This document shows positions 35,473 to 43,756 of a DNA stretch of 64,000 nt, in pieces. The position numbers and the translations under genes are program-made. The notes under the pieces are model-generated. The model was not told the origin of the DNA, did no database searches, and saw nothing but the letters and a program-made list of their open reading frames with translations. Source of the stretch: Amphibacillus sp052055485 (GTDB lineage Bacteria > Bacillota > Bacilli > Bacillales > Amphibacillaceae); the NCBI RefSeq assembly GCF_052055485.1, contig NZ_CP197171.1, positions 2,108,001-2,172,000 on the forward strand, written 5' to 3'. Within the stretch, counting starts at the first letter, position 1; every line of letters starts with the position of its first letter.

Positions 35473-35913
35473 ATGAATATACAAACAAAATACTTTGGCG
35501 ATGTTACGATTGCAGAAGCTGAAATAATCAAATTTCCCAATGGACTGCCAGGTTTTCCAGATCAGAAAAGCTTTACTTTAATCAACATCCCCGACAATCC
35601 AACCTTTTTAGTTTTACAATCAATTACTGAAGCAAGCATTGCTTTTATCGTGATGCCACCGCTTGAACTCTATCAAGATTATGAGATAAAAATTGATGAC
35701 ACAACACTGGAACTACTTGAGATTGAATCGGAGCGAGATGTTAGCATACTTGGAATTATGACATTAAAGGAAAAATTTTCTGACAGTACCATCAATCTAC
35801 AAGCGCCGATTATTATCAACCATACCAAACGGTTAGCTAAACAATACATCACTAATAATAAAAGTTATTCAACACAGACACCGATAACTCCAGTTCAGGA
35901 ACGGGGGGTTTAA
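35473..35913 (+). CDS. fliW: flagellar assembly factor FliW
   Basis: A cytosolic protein that binds either flagellin or CsrA. When flagellin is secreted, freed FliW sequesters CsrA and releases hag translation. Family sequence: FPNGLPGFPDQKSFTLI, FLVLQSITEASIAFIVMPP, then INLQAPIIINHTKRLAKQY. 146 residues. Two bases separate its stop from csrA, so translation is coupled. Confidence 0.95.
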   Translation: MNIQTKYFGDVTIAEAEIIKFPNGLPGFPDQKSFTLINIPDNPTFLVLQSITEASIAFIVMPPLELYQDYEIKIDDTTLELLEIESERDVSILGIMTLKEKFSDSTINLQAPIIINHTKRLAKQYITNNKSYSTQTPITPVQERGV

Positions 35914-35915
35914 CT

Positions 35916-36140
35916 ATGCTTGTCCTTACCCGTCGATTAAACGAAGCGATTCAAATTGGAGAAGATATTGAAATCAAGATTGTTGGGGTTGAAGGTGACC
36001 AAATCAAATTAGGTATTTCTGCCCCAAAAGAGATTGATGTCCACCGGAAGGAAGTTTATTTAGAAATCCAACAAGAGAATAAACAAGCCTTAAATAACCC
36101 AGATGACTTACTAAACTTATTAAACGCTAGGAAAGAATAA
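35916..36140 (+). CDS. csrA: carbon storage regulator CsrA
   Basis: An RNA-binding dimer that represses translation of hag. The canonical start MLVLTRRLNEAIQIGEDIEI is followed by GDQIKLGISAPKEIDVHRKEVY and a C-terminal helix; 74 residues. Its likely target hairpin lies about 370 bases downstream in the hag leader. Third member of the FliW-CsrA-Hag homeostasis circuit; all three are adjacent here as in B. subtilis. Confidence 0.96.
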   Translation: MLVLTRRLNEAIQIGEDIEIKIVGVEGDQIKLGISAPKEIDVHRKEVYLEIQQENKQALNNPDDLLNLLNARKE

Positions 36141-36149
36141 AACCCTAGC

Positions 36150-36400
36150 AGATCTTTTAGGTGGGGCAAGTAATCACAGCATCAGGAGCTTTTAATGAGA
36201 CGAGTAATTACACTAAGGGAGGCTGTGAGTGTGAGACATTTACATCGCAAGAATAAGTGTATTTCTTATTCTGAGTTCTAAATCTTTTAGGTGGAACGAA
36301 CGAGTGGTCACAGTCCTAAATCCCTACTCTCTTACCACAACGATTCGTTGGAATGTCGAAGTCAGCATAACCATGTGCAAGTAAAAACGAGCGAAAACGA
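36150..36400 (-). repeat. dispersed intergenic repeat between csrA and hag
   Basis: The minus strand contains CTCAGAATAAGAAATACACT ending TTATTCTTGC, nearly identical to 16690-16720, and two GAGTAAT-type motifs occur on the plus strand (near 36170 and 36200). No gene is present. It enlarges the csrA-hag gap. Confidence 0.55.
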
Positions 36401-36428
36401 CTTTTTTCTAAAAAAAATAAAAAAAGAT

Positions 36429-36455
36429 TAAACATTATTAAAAATGGTCCGATAG
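36429..36455 (+). promoter_or_regulatory. sigma-D promoter of hag
   Basis: TAAA (36429-36432) and TCCGATAG (36448-36455) are separated by 15 bp, the spacing and sequence expected for a sigma-D flagellin promoter. Transcription would start near 36462. Confidence 0.75.
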
Positions 36456-36473
36456 TAATAGTGTAAGCAAATA

Positions 36474-36504
36474 ACAGAATAAAAGACGGCCGCTTTTATT
36501 CTGT
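36474..36504 (+). promoter_or_regulatory. 12-bp hairpin in the hag leader
   Basis: ACAGAATAAAAG pairs perfectly with CTTTTATTCTGT around a 7-nt loop ACGGCCG. It lies near the 5' end of the predicted hag mRNA, a position suited to mRNA stabilisation, just before the CsrA site. Confidence 0.7.
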
Positions 36505-36508
36505 GCTT

Positions 36509-36524
36509 GCCACAAGGATGTGGC
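36509..36524 (+). promoter_or_regulatory. CsrA-binding hairpin in the hag leader
   Basis: GCCACAAGGATGTGGC is a 6-bp hairpin presenting AGGA in its loop. The core ACAAGGATGT matches the CsrA consensus ACARGGAUGU. The Shine-Dalgarno AAGGAGG at 36542-36548 supplies a second GGA, so one CsrA dimer could bridge both and block ribosome entry, as in B. subtilis hag. Confidence 0.8.
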
Positions 36525-36557
36525 ATTATTATATATCACTCAAGGAGGAATTTTATC

Positions 36558-37430
36558 ATGAGAATTAATCACAACATTGCGGCGTTAAACACACACCGCC
36601 AACTAACAGGTAACACAAATAATGTTCAAAGCTCATTAGAAAAACTATCTTCAGGTCTTCGTATTAACCGTGCTGGAGATGACGCAGCAGGTCTTGCTAT
36701 CTCTGAAAAAATGCGTGGTCAAATCCGTGGTCTTGAAATGGCTTCAAAGAACTCACAAGATGGTATTTCTTTAATCCAAACAGCTGAAGGTGCATTAACT
36801 GAAACACATGCAATCCTTCAACGTATGCGTGAACTAGTTGTCCAAGCTGGTAACGAAGCGACACAAGGTGGAGACGAACTAGGAGCTATTCAAAATGAAA
36901 TTAATGATTTAATTGAAGAACTGGGCGGCGAAGATGGTTCAAAAGGTATTTCTGACCGTACAGAATTTAATGGTAAGACACTATTAGATGGCAGTTTCTC
37001 AGGTTCACTACAAATCGGTGCGAACCAGGGTCAGCAATTAGCTATTGAAATTGGTGACATGAGTGCTGCGACAATCTTAGGCGGAGATGTATCCGCTATT
37101 GATGTAGAAGCTTTCGGTGCAGAAGGACTTGATAGTGACGCTATTGGTGCAGCAATTGATGAGGTATTAGAACTTGTTGATGGAGCACTTACTACTGTAT
37201 CTGACGAAAGAGCTAAATTAGGTGCGGTACAAAACCGTCTTGAGCACACAATCAACAACTTAGGTGCTTCACAAGAAAACTTAACAGCTGCTGAATCACG
37301 TATTCGTGACGTAGATATGGCGAAAGAAATGATGGACTTCACTAAGAACAACATCCTTACTCAAGCTTCACAATCTATGTTGGCACAAGCTAACCAAACA
37401 CCTCAAGGTGTATTACAATTATTACAATAA
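36558..37430 (+). CDS. hag: flagellin Hag
   Basis: The filament subunit, 290 residues. Conserved D0/D1 ends: MRINHNIAALNTHRQL, SSLEKLSSGLRINRAGDDAA and the C-terminal NNILTQASQSMLAQANQTP ... LLQ. The variable middle is short and Ser/Thr/Asp-rich, a plausible site of glycosylation by the Maf enzyme downstream. ATG at 36558 is set by AAGGAGG 9 bases upstream; an extended reading from 36507 would translate through the CsrA hairpin. Confidence 0.97.
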   Translation: MRINHNIAALNTHRQLTGNTNNVQSSLEKLSSGLRINRAGDDAAGLAISEKMRGQIRGLEMASKNSQDGISLIQTAEGALTETHAILQRMRELVVQAGNEATQGGDELGAIQNEINDLIEELGGEDGSKGISDRTEFNGKTLLDGSFSGSLQIGANQGQQLAIEIGDMSAATILGGDVSAIDVEAFGAEGLDSDAIGAAIDEVLELVDGALTTVSDERAKLGAVQNRLEHTINNLGASQENLTAAESRIRDVDMAKEMMDFTKNNILTQASQSMLAQANQTPQGVLQLLQ

Positions 37431-37442
37431 TCAATACTTTAA

Positions 37443-37470
37443 AAAGTCATCTGGAAACAGGTGGCTTTTT
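37443..37470 (+). terminator. hag terminator
   Basis: AAAGTCATCTG pairs with CAGGTGGCTTT (one G-U) around GAAA, followed by T residues; 12 bases after the stop codon. Confidence 0.85.
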
Positions 37471-37593
37471 ATATTGAATATTTTTGTGTTATCGTAAATA
37501 TACATTTATTTCTAATAGTAGAAGTAAAACATAGACTTTCATCAGACGGTTTTGGTAATAAGTTAGGTTTTTTAAACGATTTGTCTGATATCA

Positions 37594-37620
37594 TAAAATT
37601 ATAAAGATTTTTGTCGATAT
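37594..37620 (+). promoter_or_regulatory. probable sigma-D promoter for the glycosylation genes
   Basis: TAAA (37594-37597), 15 bp, then GTCGATAT (37613-37620): one mismatch from the sigma-D consensus, 31 bases before the start codon of the next gene. It ties the following two genes to the motility regulon. Confidence 0.65.
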
Positions 37621-37650
37621 AATAGTTACAATGATTAATGAGGTGATTGA

Positions 37651-38199
37651 ATGAAAGTTTATATAGACCAACAATTTGTAATAGATTCTAAAGACGAAAA
37701 TATCATTGCTGATGAAATTGAAAAACAATTAGAAGATAAAAAGCGAATTATTTCTAGTCAATATATATTTAATGGTGAAAGTATAACTGGTAATTGGTTT
37801 CAGGAAATAAAATTGAATGCTGATACAGATGCTCAGTTAAAACTAGTAACTGAGGAATTAATAGTGGTGTTAAAAGAAATGAAAGAGACAGCTTCGGAAT
37901 ATATCATTCAACTTGAAACAAATTTGCCAAATGTGATTGAAAAATTATACCACACATATGATAATAAACCATTAGATGAAAAATTGTATAATTTAATTGA
38001 AGGAATTGAATATTTACTAAATGTAGCTATTAACTTAAATTTAGAAAAAATACTAGAAAGTCATGACGAGATGCTGAAAGAACTTATGGAAGTCTTAGAG
38101 GCAAATGATAAGGCAGATTGTGCAGATTTATTAAATTACGAGTGGCTACCATGGTTAGATCAGTATAAAAGTGAACTTTTAGCATTGGAGCTGCAATAG
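37651..38199 (+). CDS. unrecognised motility-linked protein upstream of Maf
   Basis: A 182-residue acidic, mostly helical protein without signal peptide or transmembrane segment. A short beta-rich start (MKVYIDQQFVIDS) is followed by long charged helices and a C-terminal WLPWLDQYKSELL. I do not recognise the family. It is preceded by a sigma-D-like promoter and ends 4 bases before the Maf glycosyltransferase gene, so it probably acts with Maf, for instance as a chaperone or specificity factor in flagellin glycosylation. That role is inferred from position only. Confidence 0.75.
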   Translation: MKVYIDQQFVIDSKDENIIADEIEKQLEDKKRIISSQYIFNGESITGNWFQEIKLNADTDAQLKLVTEELIVVLKEMKETASEYIIQLETNLPNVIEKLYHTYDNKPLDEKLYNLIEGIEYLLNVAINLNLEKILESHDEMLKELMEVLEANDKADCADLLNYEWLPWLDQYKSELLALELQ

Positions 38200-38203
38200 A
38201 CTT

Positions 38204-40753
38204 ATGTTTCAAATTTCTAAAGAATTAGCTTATAAAAATGCTTTGCAGTATTATCCGCAAATAGCTGAAGAAATTGACAGCATTAATACTGACAATTTGA
38301 ATGTTCAAATTTCAAAAGCAAAAAAGGTAGATGAAAAAGTTTTATCAGTAAAACAAGATGGCAGGTTGGTTTATTTATATAGTAAGTTTAATCCAATTGA
38401 AGAAGTTGAAAGATGGGTATCGACAATTGATGAACAACCTACTCATGTTATTTTATTTGGCTTGGGTTTAGGCTATCATGCTGAAGCATTGTGTGAGAGG
38501 TTTCCGAGTGTCAAATTACATATTATTGAACCGAATCTAGATGTCGCTATCACTTATTTTTCACTTTTAGAGGAACAGACCTATTTAGAGAACATTGAGA
38601 ATCTTTTAGTAGGTTTTGATGAAAATAAAATTACTTTATTTTTTAATAGTGTATTAAATAAAGTTAATAAAGATTGGAAATTTCTTAATATACCTAAATA
38701 CCAAAGATTATATAAAAATGAATTTCAGTATCTTTTAGAATTATTTAAAAAAACAGTAACAGATTATCAGTTAGCACTTAATGCACATGCTGTATACGGC
38801 GAAAAGTGGCAAATGAATGTCTTAGAAAATTTACCTATCATTCAGGAAACAGAAAATATTATGAAATATAAGAATGAATTTTCTGATAAAAGTGTAATAT
38901 TAGTTGCGTCAGGTCCGTCACTTAAAGACTATACTTCATTTCTTAAACACATTAAGGAGAAAAGTAACGCATTGATTATAGCTGCAGGAACGAGTATTAA
39001 TTTTCTCACCAAACAAGGGATTGAACCAGACTTCATCATATCCTATGATCCGAATGAAGGGAATTATAAAAATTTGCAGCCTTCGTTAACTTTGGATGTA
39101 CCATTGATATTCGGCACAACGATTCATCCCAAGATTCCTGCTGAATATAAAGGTCCCAAAGTACATATGACGATTTCACAAGATCAAATGTCGTTATATT
39201 TAAAGAAAAATAAACCAAGGGAAATCATTAATGATGGACCAACGATTACAGCTGTTTGCCTAGATTTACTTTATAAACTGGATGTTAGAGCAGTTTATTT
39301 AGTAGGACAAGATTTGTGTTTTATTGGTGAGCAATATCAAGCAACAGATGTGTATCCATCAAATGAAGATGGAAAACTGTTAGAAGAACACAAAATTAGA
39401 GTAGAACAGGTAGAGAATAATGCAGGACAAATGGTGGAAACGAATAAAAAGTTAAATATGATGAAACAGTTTATTGAAGAGTTGGTCAAACAATATACCT
39501 CCTTTGATATTTTTAACTTATCATTTTACGGTGCTAAAATTGCAGGTATTCCATATAAAAATGAAAAAGATGTAGAGAAAGAATTAATAAAATTGACAGA
39601 TGATCAGACATCTATTACGTTTCTTGCTAAGCAGTTAAATAAAAAACGAGACGCTGAAGATTTAAGAACATTGGAAAAAGCATTCTCTTTTGTAGAAGGA
39701 CAATTGAAAAAAATAAATCATCAATTAGGTAAATATCAAACAGTAGATTCAATAAAAAAATCTTCAAATTCTTTTGTGAAAATTCAGCAAATGTTGCACA
39801 TATTATTTAAAGATAGGTCTTATCATCACTTGATTTACCCAGTTTTATTTAATGAGATTCAGCACTTTACCAGAGTACAAGCAAATACGGATTTATCAAA
39901 ATCGGAGAACATTGAGTATTATCTTGAAAAGGCACTTGTCCCATTATTGAATTCTGTCAAACAACTAGTCACTACTTATCAATACACTCTTGATAAATTA
40001 AGAGGATTAAATGATTCACCTGAAATCTATATCGATTCTAGTCATAAGAAGTTTCTTGCTAATTATTTAGATGATAAGAGCAAGAGTGTTATAGTAGATT
40101 TCACGCCTAATAACGACACTTTAGTCATCGCTTTTGGTGGATTAGGTGGAGCACTTGGGATGCCTGTTTCTAAGTTTTTAATTGAAAGTGGTACAATGGG
40201 TAAGAAAATTATATTCATAAGAGATATGAGTAGGAAATGGTATGTTAATGGATTATCTAGTATTAATCAAGTTAGCTGTATTGATGATTTAAAAGACTAT
40301 ATTGAAGAATTAATGATAAGGTCAAAAGCAAAAAAGGTAGAATTGTTGGGGATATCAATGGGTGGATATATCGCTTTACTTATGGGAAAGCTTATTCAAA
40401 AGGTCGACGTGGTAAATGCTTTTGTACCGCAGACCTTTTTGGACGATAAGAATAGGAAGATATTCAATGATAATAGGTGGAACAGTGATATTGCTAAATT
40501 AAATTTCAGTTATAATCAAAATAGCTCATATCTTGACCTCAAAATCCTTTTTAATATTGATAAGAAAACAATTAATGATTTTAAAGTTAATATTTACTAT
40601 GCAAACGATAATCCGATTGATAAGATTCACGCAGAAAGATTAAAAGATTTTGAAAATGTCAATCTTATTGAGTTTGAGACTGGTGGTCATGAATTATCAA
40701 ACCGCTTGTGTGAATCAGGAATGATTAAGCAATATTTAAATGCTTGTAGATAA
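38204..40753 (+). CDS. Maf flagellin glycosyltransferase (DUF115) fused to an alpha/beta-hydrolase domain
   Basis: Residues about 40-200 form the Maf N-terminal region (FGLGLGYHAEALCERFP). Residues 218-400 form the MAF_flag10/DUF115 catalytic domain related to sialyltransferases (VILVASGPSLKDY, EPDFIISYDPNEGN, LVGQDLCFIG). Maf enzymes transfer pseudaminic or legionaminic acid from CMP to flagellin Ser/Thr in the cytoplasm. From about residue 632 a second domain begins: VIAFGGLGGALGMP, the nucleophile elbow GISMGGYIAL (Ser about 718), an Asp region near 800 and His in TGGHELSN (about 828). This hydrolase-like tail is absent from the Maf proteins I know and resembles the Ser-Asp-His domain of Asp2-type glycan acetyltransferases. 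849 residues. Confidence 0.85.
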   Translation: MFQISKELAYKNALQYYPQIAEEIDSINTDNLNVQISKAKKVDEKVLSVKQDGRLVYLYSKFNPIEEVERWVSTIDEQPTHVILFGLGLGYHAEALCERFPSVKLHIIEPNLDVAITYFSLLEEQTYLENIENLLVGFDENKITLFFNSVLNKVNKDWKFLNIPKYQRLYKNEFQYLLELFKKTVTDYQLALNAHAVYGEKWQMNVLENLPIIQETENIMKYKNEFSDKSVILVASGPSLKDYTSFLKHIKEKSNALIIAAGTSINFLTKQGIEPDFIISYDPNEGNYKNLQPSLTLDVPLIFGTTIHPKIPAEYKGPKVHMTISQDQMSLYLKKNKPREIINDGPTITAVCLDLLYKLDVRAVYLVGQDLCFIGEQYQATDVYPSNEDGKLLEEHKIRVEQVENNAGQMVETNKKLNMMKQFIEELVKQYTSFDIFNLSFYGAKIAGIPYKNEKDVEKELIKLTDDQTSITFLAKQLNKKRDAEDLRTLEKAFSFVEGQLKKINHQLGKYQTVDSIKKSSNSFVKIQQMLHILFKDRSYHHLIYPVLFNEIQHFTRVQANTDLSKSENIEYYLEKALVPLLNSVKQLVTTYQYTLDKLRGLNDSPEIYIDSSHKKFLANYLDDKSKSVIVDFTPNNDTLVIAFGGLGGALGMPVSKFLIESGTMGKKIIFIRDMSRKWYVNGLSSINQVSCIDDLKDYIEELMIRSKAKKVELLGISMGGYIALLMGKLIQKVDVVNAFVPQTFLDDKNRKIFNDNRWNSDIAKLNFSYNQNSSYLDLKILFNIDKKTINDFKVNIYYANDNPIDKIHAERLKDFENVNLIEFETGGHELSNRLCESGMIKQYLNACR

Positions 40754-40941
40754 AATGGATAGAATTTTAAATAATAATATAACCTCTATACTTGATAATA
40801 GTAGAAAATTAAAAGATGAGTAAAATATAACTGAAAGTCATGTTCGCTCCTTAAAGCTATTGTAAGTAAGTTATATGCCCAAAGTTGGATACTGAAACTC
40901 ATTATAAAAAAGTTGATGGATACTTTTAGGGAGGAACCTCT

Positions 40942-42018
40942 GTGGAATTATTAAATGAAAAAAAGATTATTTTATTTGGTGCATCCCAGGGTGGGATCCA
41001 AGCTTATGAATCGCTTTTGAATAGAGGGTTAGACATAGCCTATTTTATTGATAATGATAAAAATAAGTGGGAAACCAAAGTACTGGATAAATCCGTTTTA
41101 GCTCCTGCAGTCATTAAACGTGAAAAGAAAGACTCATATATAATTTTAATTACAACAGAGTTTATTAATGAAGTCAGTACACAGTTAAGAAATATGGGGT
41201 TAATAGTAAATCAAGATTTTTTTGGAACTACCGGAGAATTAAGAGATTCACCTATTTTAATAAAAAATGACCCTACAGGTATACTTATTAACCTTTCAGA
41301 TAGAAGAGGACTTTGGTTAGTTACTAAACAAAATAAAAATCAACAAAACTTAAATACTTTTTGGACAAAGGCAGTTAATGAATTTAATCCAGATATAGTC
41401 ATTGATGTAGGTGTTAATTATGGAGAGGCTCTATTTGCAACAAAATATAATAAAGATACAAAAATTATAGGAATTGAAGCTAATCCTAATTTGATCAAAT
41501 ATATTGAATATTCAAAGACTCTTCATCCAAATGCAGATCAATTTGAAATTGTAAATGCCATAGCCTCCTTTGAAAAGAAAGATAATCATGATTTTTATAT
41601 CGATCGATCCTGGTCAGGAAAGTCAGGAGTGCTTAAGGCTTCTCAAAAAAACTCTGAGGACTATGATCATTTAAAAATTGAATCAATTACTATAGATGAA
41701 TTAATCAGTACAACAAATATACCGGGTGAAAAGGTTCTATTTAAAATTGATGTAGAAGGATTTGAATTTGAAGTATTAAGAGGGATGTCAAAAATAATAC
41801 AATGTGGTAAGGATATTCTTGGTTATGTTGAAATAGACAACCAATTTTTAAGGGAGCAAAAAGTAAATATAGAGAATTATGTTACCTTTCTTACAAGATA
41901 CTTTAGAGTTAGCATATTATCTGATCAAAAATGTGTAAAACTTACAAAGGAAAGTTTATTAGAATTATTAAAAAGAAATGAAAAACTTCATACTGATTTG
42001 ATTTTAAATAAATTATGA
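40942..42018 (+). CDS. FkbM-family methyltransferase with N-terminal Rossmann-like module
   Basis: Residues 7-96 form a small nucleotide-binding-like module (KKIILFGASQGG, AYFIDNDKNKW, then YIILITTEF). Residues 130-350 form a SAM-dependent FkbM methyltransferase (VIDVGVNYGEALFAT, IIGIEANPNLIKYIEY, VLFKIDVEGFEFEVLRGM). It probably O-methylates a sugar of the surface or flagellar glycan. GTG start at 40942 behind GGGAGG. The same N-terminal module occurs in four other proteins of this cluster. A 190-bp gap separates it from maf. Confidence 0.85.
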   Translation: MELLNEKKIILFGASQGGIQAYESLLNRGLDIAYFIDNDKNKWETKVLDKSVLAPAVIKREKKDSYIILITTEFINEVSTQLRNMGLIVNQDFFGTTGELRDSPILIKNDPTGILINLSDRRGLWLVTKQNKNQQNLNTFWTKAVNEFNPDIVIDVGVNYGEALFATKYNKDTKIIGIEANPNLIKYIEYSKTLHPNADQFEIVNAIASFEKKDNHDFYIDRSWSGKSGVLKASQKNSEDYDHLKIESITIDELISTTNIPGEKVLFKIDVEGFEFEVLRGMSKIIQCGKDILGYVEIDNQFLREQKVNIENYVTFLTRYFRVSILSDQKCVKLTKESLLELLKRNEKLHTDLILNKL

Positions 42019-42044
42019 TAGTAACTCATACATTGATAAGTATT

Positions 42045-42409
42045 TTATCGCAGTGTAACTAGCTTGCTGACAAAAACATCACGTCCTGAGACTGGGACTC
42101 AAAATAAGAAAGATAGCTATTCTTGCGGTATAAATGCTCCGTAGTTTTCCTGAGTGCGGTTACTCGACCCAATAAGATTTGTAACCATTGTCGGCACTAG
42201 CACTTTTTATGCGCCTTAAGATTTGCCAATTGAAGAAATATGAAAACACGTCATTTCTATGTATGTGATCCAACAGCCAGTAACAGCCCGATTGGTGCAA
42301 GGACCTTTAGGGAGGCCGTTTTTTGGCCATACCTTTAGGTACATGCCCTTGTGGCGCTAACATTCAGTGGAGATAAAGAAAACTCTCACTGAACGAAGTT
42401 TCACTTTAT
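42045..42409 (+). repeat. dispersed repeat element between fkbM and pseB genes
   Basis: Starts TTATCGCAG and ends GAAGTTTCACTTTAT, like the elements at 58366 and 62480. Its interior at 42078-42200 is close to 16676-16870 (AATAAGAAAGA, AATGCTCCGTAGTT, GGTTACTCG). It also has a CCTTTAGG...CCTTTAGG pair near 42325. No coding content. Confidence 0.55.
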
Positions 42410-42477
42410 GAGATTTTATTAATTACTGATAGTTCTTTATCAAACTGATTGAAGTAATGGAAAGAGGTAGGCAAAAG

Positions 42478-43443
42478 ATGTACTTTGAGGATAAAACCAT
42501 ACTTATAACAGGTGGTACCGGCTCATTCGGTCAGGAATTCACTAAAAGAATGCTAGAAACAAAGGCAAAAAAGATTATTATTTTTAGTCGTGACGAACTG
42601 AAACAATATGAGATGAAGCAGGAATTTAAAGATGAGCGTTTAAGGTTTTTCATTGGAGATGTACGTGATAAAGAGCGGTTATATAGGGCTTTTGATAATG
42701 TTGACTATGTTGTTCATGCTGCAGCTATGAAACATGTAGATGCATGTGAATATAATCCCTTCGAAGCTGTTAAAACGAATATTCATGGCGCACAAAATAT
42801 TATTGAAGCAGCAATTGACAAAGGTGTTCAAAAGGTAGTTGCTCTAAGTACTGATAAAGCTGCCGCTCCGACAAATTTATATGGTGCTACAAAATTAGCC
42901 TCAGATAAGTTATTTATTGCTGGTAATTCATATGCTGGTGATAAAAAAACACGTTTTTCAGTTGTTCGCTACGGTAATGTTGTTGGAAGTAGAGGCAGTG
43001 TTGTGCCCTATTTTAAGAGAATGAAAGAAACGGGTCGATTACCAATTACTGATGAAAGAATGACACGGTTTTGGATTACCCTTGAACAAGGTGTTCGATT
43101 TGTCATGGAAAGCTTTGAAAGAATGCAAGGTGGGGAAATATTTGTACCCAAAATCCCAAGTATGACGATAACCGATTTAGCTCATGCAATGGGGCCTGAA
43201 TGTGAAATAGACATTGTAGGCATCAGGCCTGGTGAGAAGCTTCATGAAGTGATGATAACCGAAGATGATGCACGACGTACACTCGAATATTCAACCTATT
43301 ATGTGATTCAGCCAGAGTTTACATGGTGGAGTAATACAAATACAAATGGCGGTAAGTCATTACCAGACGGTTTTGCTTATGTAAGTCATTTAAATGAAGA
43401 ATGGTTGACGGTCGATGAACTTTGTACTTTAGTAAATAAATAG
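42478..43443 (+). CDS. pseB: UDP-GlcNAc 4,6-dehydratase (inverting), PseB
   Basis: First step of CMP-pseudaminic acid synthesis: converts UDP-GlcNAc to UDP-2-acetamido-2,6-dideoxy-L-arabino-hexos-4-ulose. An SDR-fold enzyme of 321 residues: ILITGGTGSFGQEF (NADP-binding), SRDELKQYEMKQEF, AAAMKHVDACEYNPFEAVKT, LSTDKAA and YGATKLASDKL with the catalytic Lys, RYGNVVGSRGSV. The KMK-type motif AAAMKHV and the overall length fit PseB rather than the membrane FlaA1/WbpM type. Start at ATG 42478, 6 bases after AGAGGTAGG; an earlier ATG (42457) lies before that site. Confidence 0.93.
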   Translation: MYFEDKTILITGGTGSFGQEFTKRMLETKAKKIIIFSRDELKQYEMKQEFKDERLRFFIGDVRDKERLYRAFDNVDYVVHAAAMKHVDACEYNPFEAVKTNIHGAQNIIEAAIDKGVQKVVALSTDKAAAPTNLYGATKLASDKLFIAGNSYAGDKKTRFSVVRYGNVVGSRGSVVPYFKRMKETGRLPITDERMTRFWITLEQGVRFVMESFERMQGGEIFVPKIPSMTITDLAHAMGPECEIDIVGIRPGEKLHEVMITEDDARRTLEYSTYYVIQPEFTWWSNTNTNGGKSLPDGFAYVSHLNEEWLTVDELCTLVNK

Positions 43444-43756
43444 TGGCATGTACAATATTCCTTAAATCAAATGAGTAAATATTTTATCCGTAATTTAAGT
43501 TAATAGCTAGGATTGTTAAAGTCTATATTTTAACTTGTTCAGCAGAGCAAGTAAGGTTTTAGTAGCAATATATCGCACGTCAAAAACGATCTTTTATTTT
43601 CAAGGTTTTCATATCACTTCTAACAAGTAGGATGAATGTCGCGGTGTTATCCGACTGGGGTGAGTCACCAGTAACTAAAAATAAAACAGCTATAATTTAT
43701 TGCTTAATTGCTATGAATTTGATGATAGGGTTAATGAACTATTGAGGAGTTTTGCT
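43444..43756. other. gene-free gap between pseB and the GT8 gene
   Basis: No gene seen. A small hairpin ACTTGTTC/GAGCAAGT lies near 43536. A GGGGTGAGTCACCAGTAAC stretch near 43658 resembles a fragment of the window's dispersed repeats. A promoter for the glycosyltransferase genes may lie here but none is convincing. Confidence 0.4.

Noticed and set aside
37031..37354. Minus-strand frame of 107 codons inside hag
   Set aside because: Antisense shadow of flagellin; composition is Ser/Ala-rich and no ribosome binding site is present.
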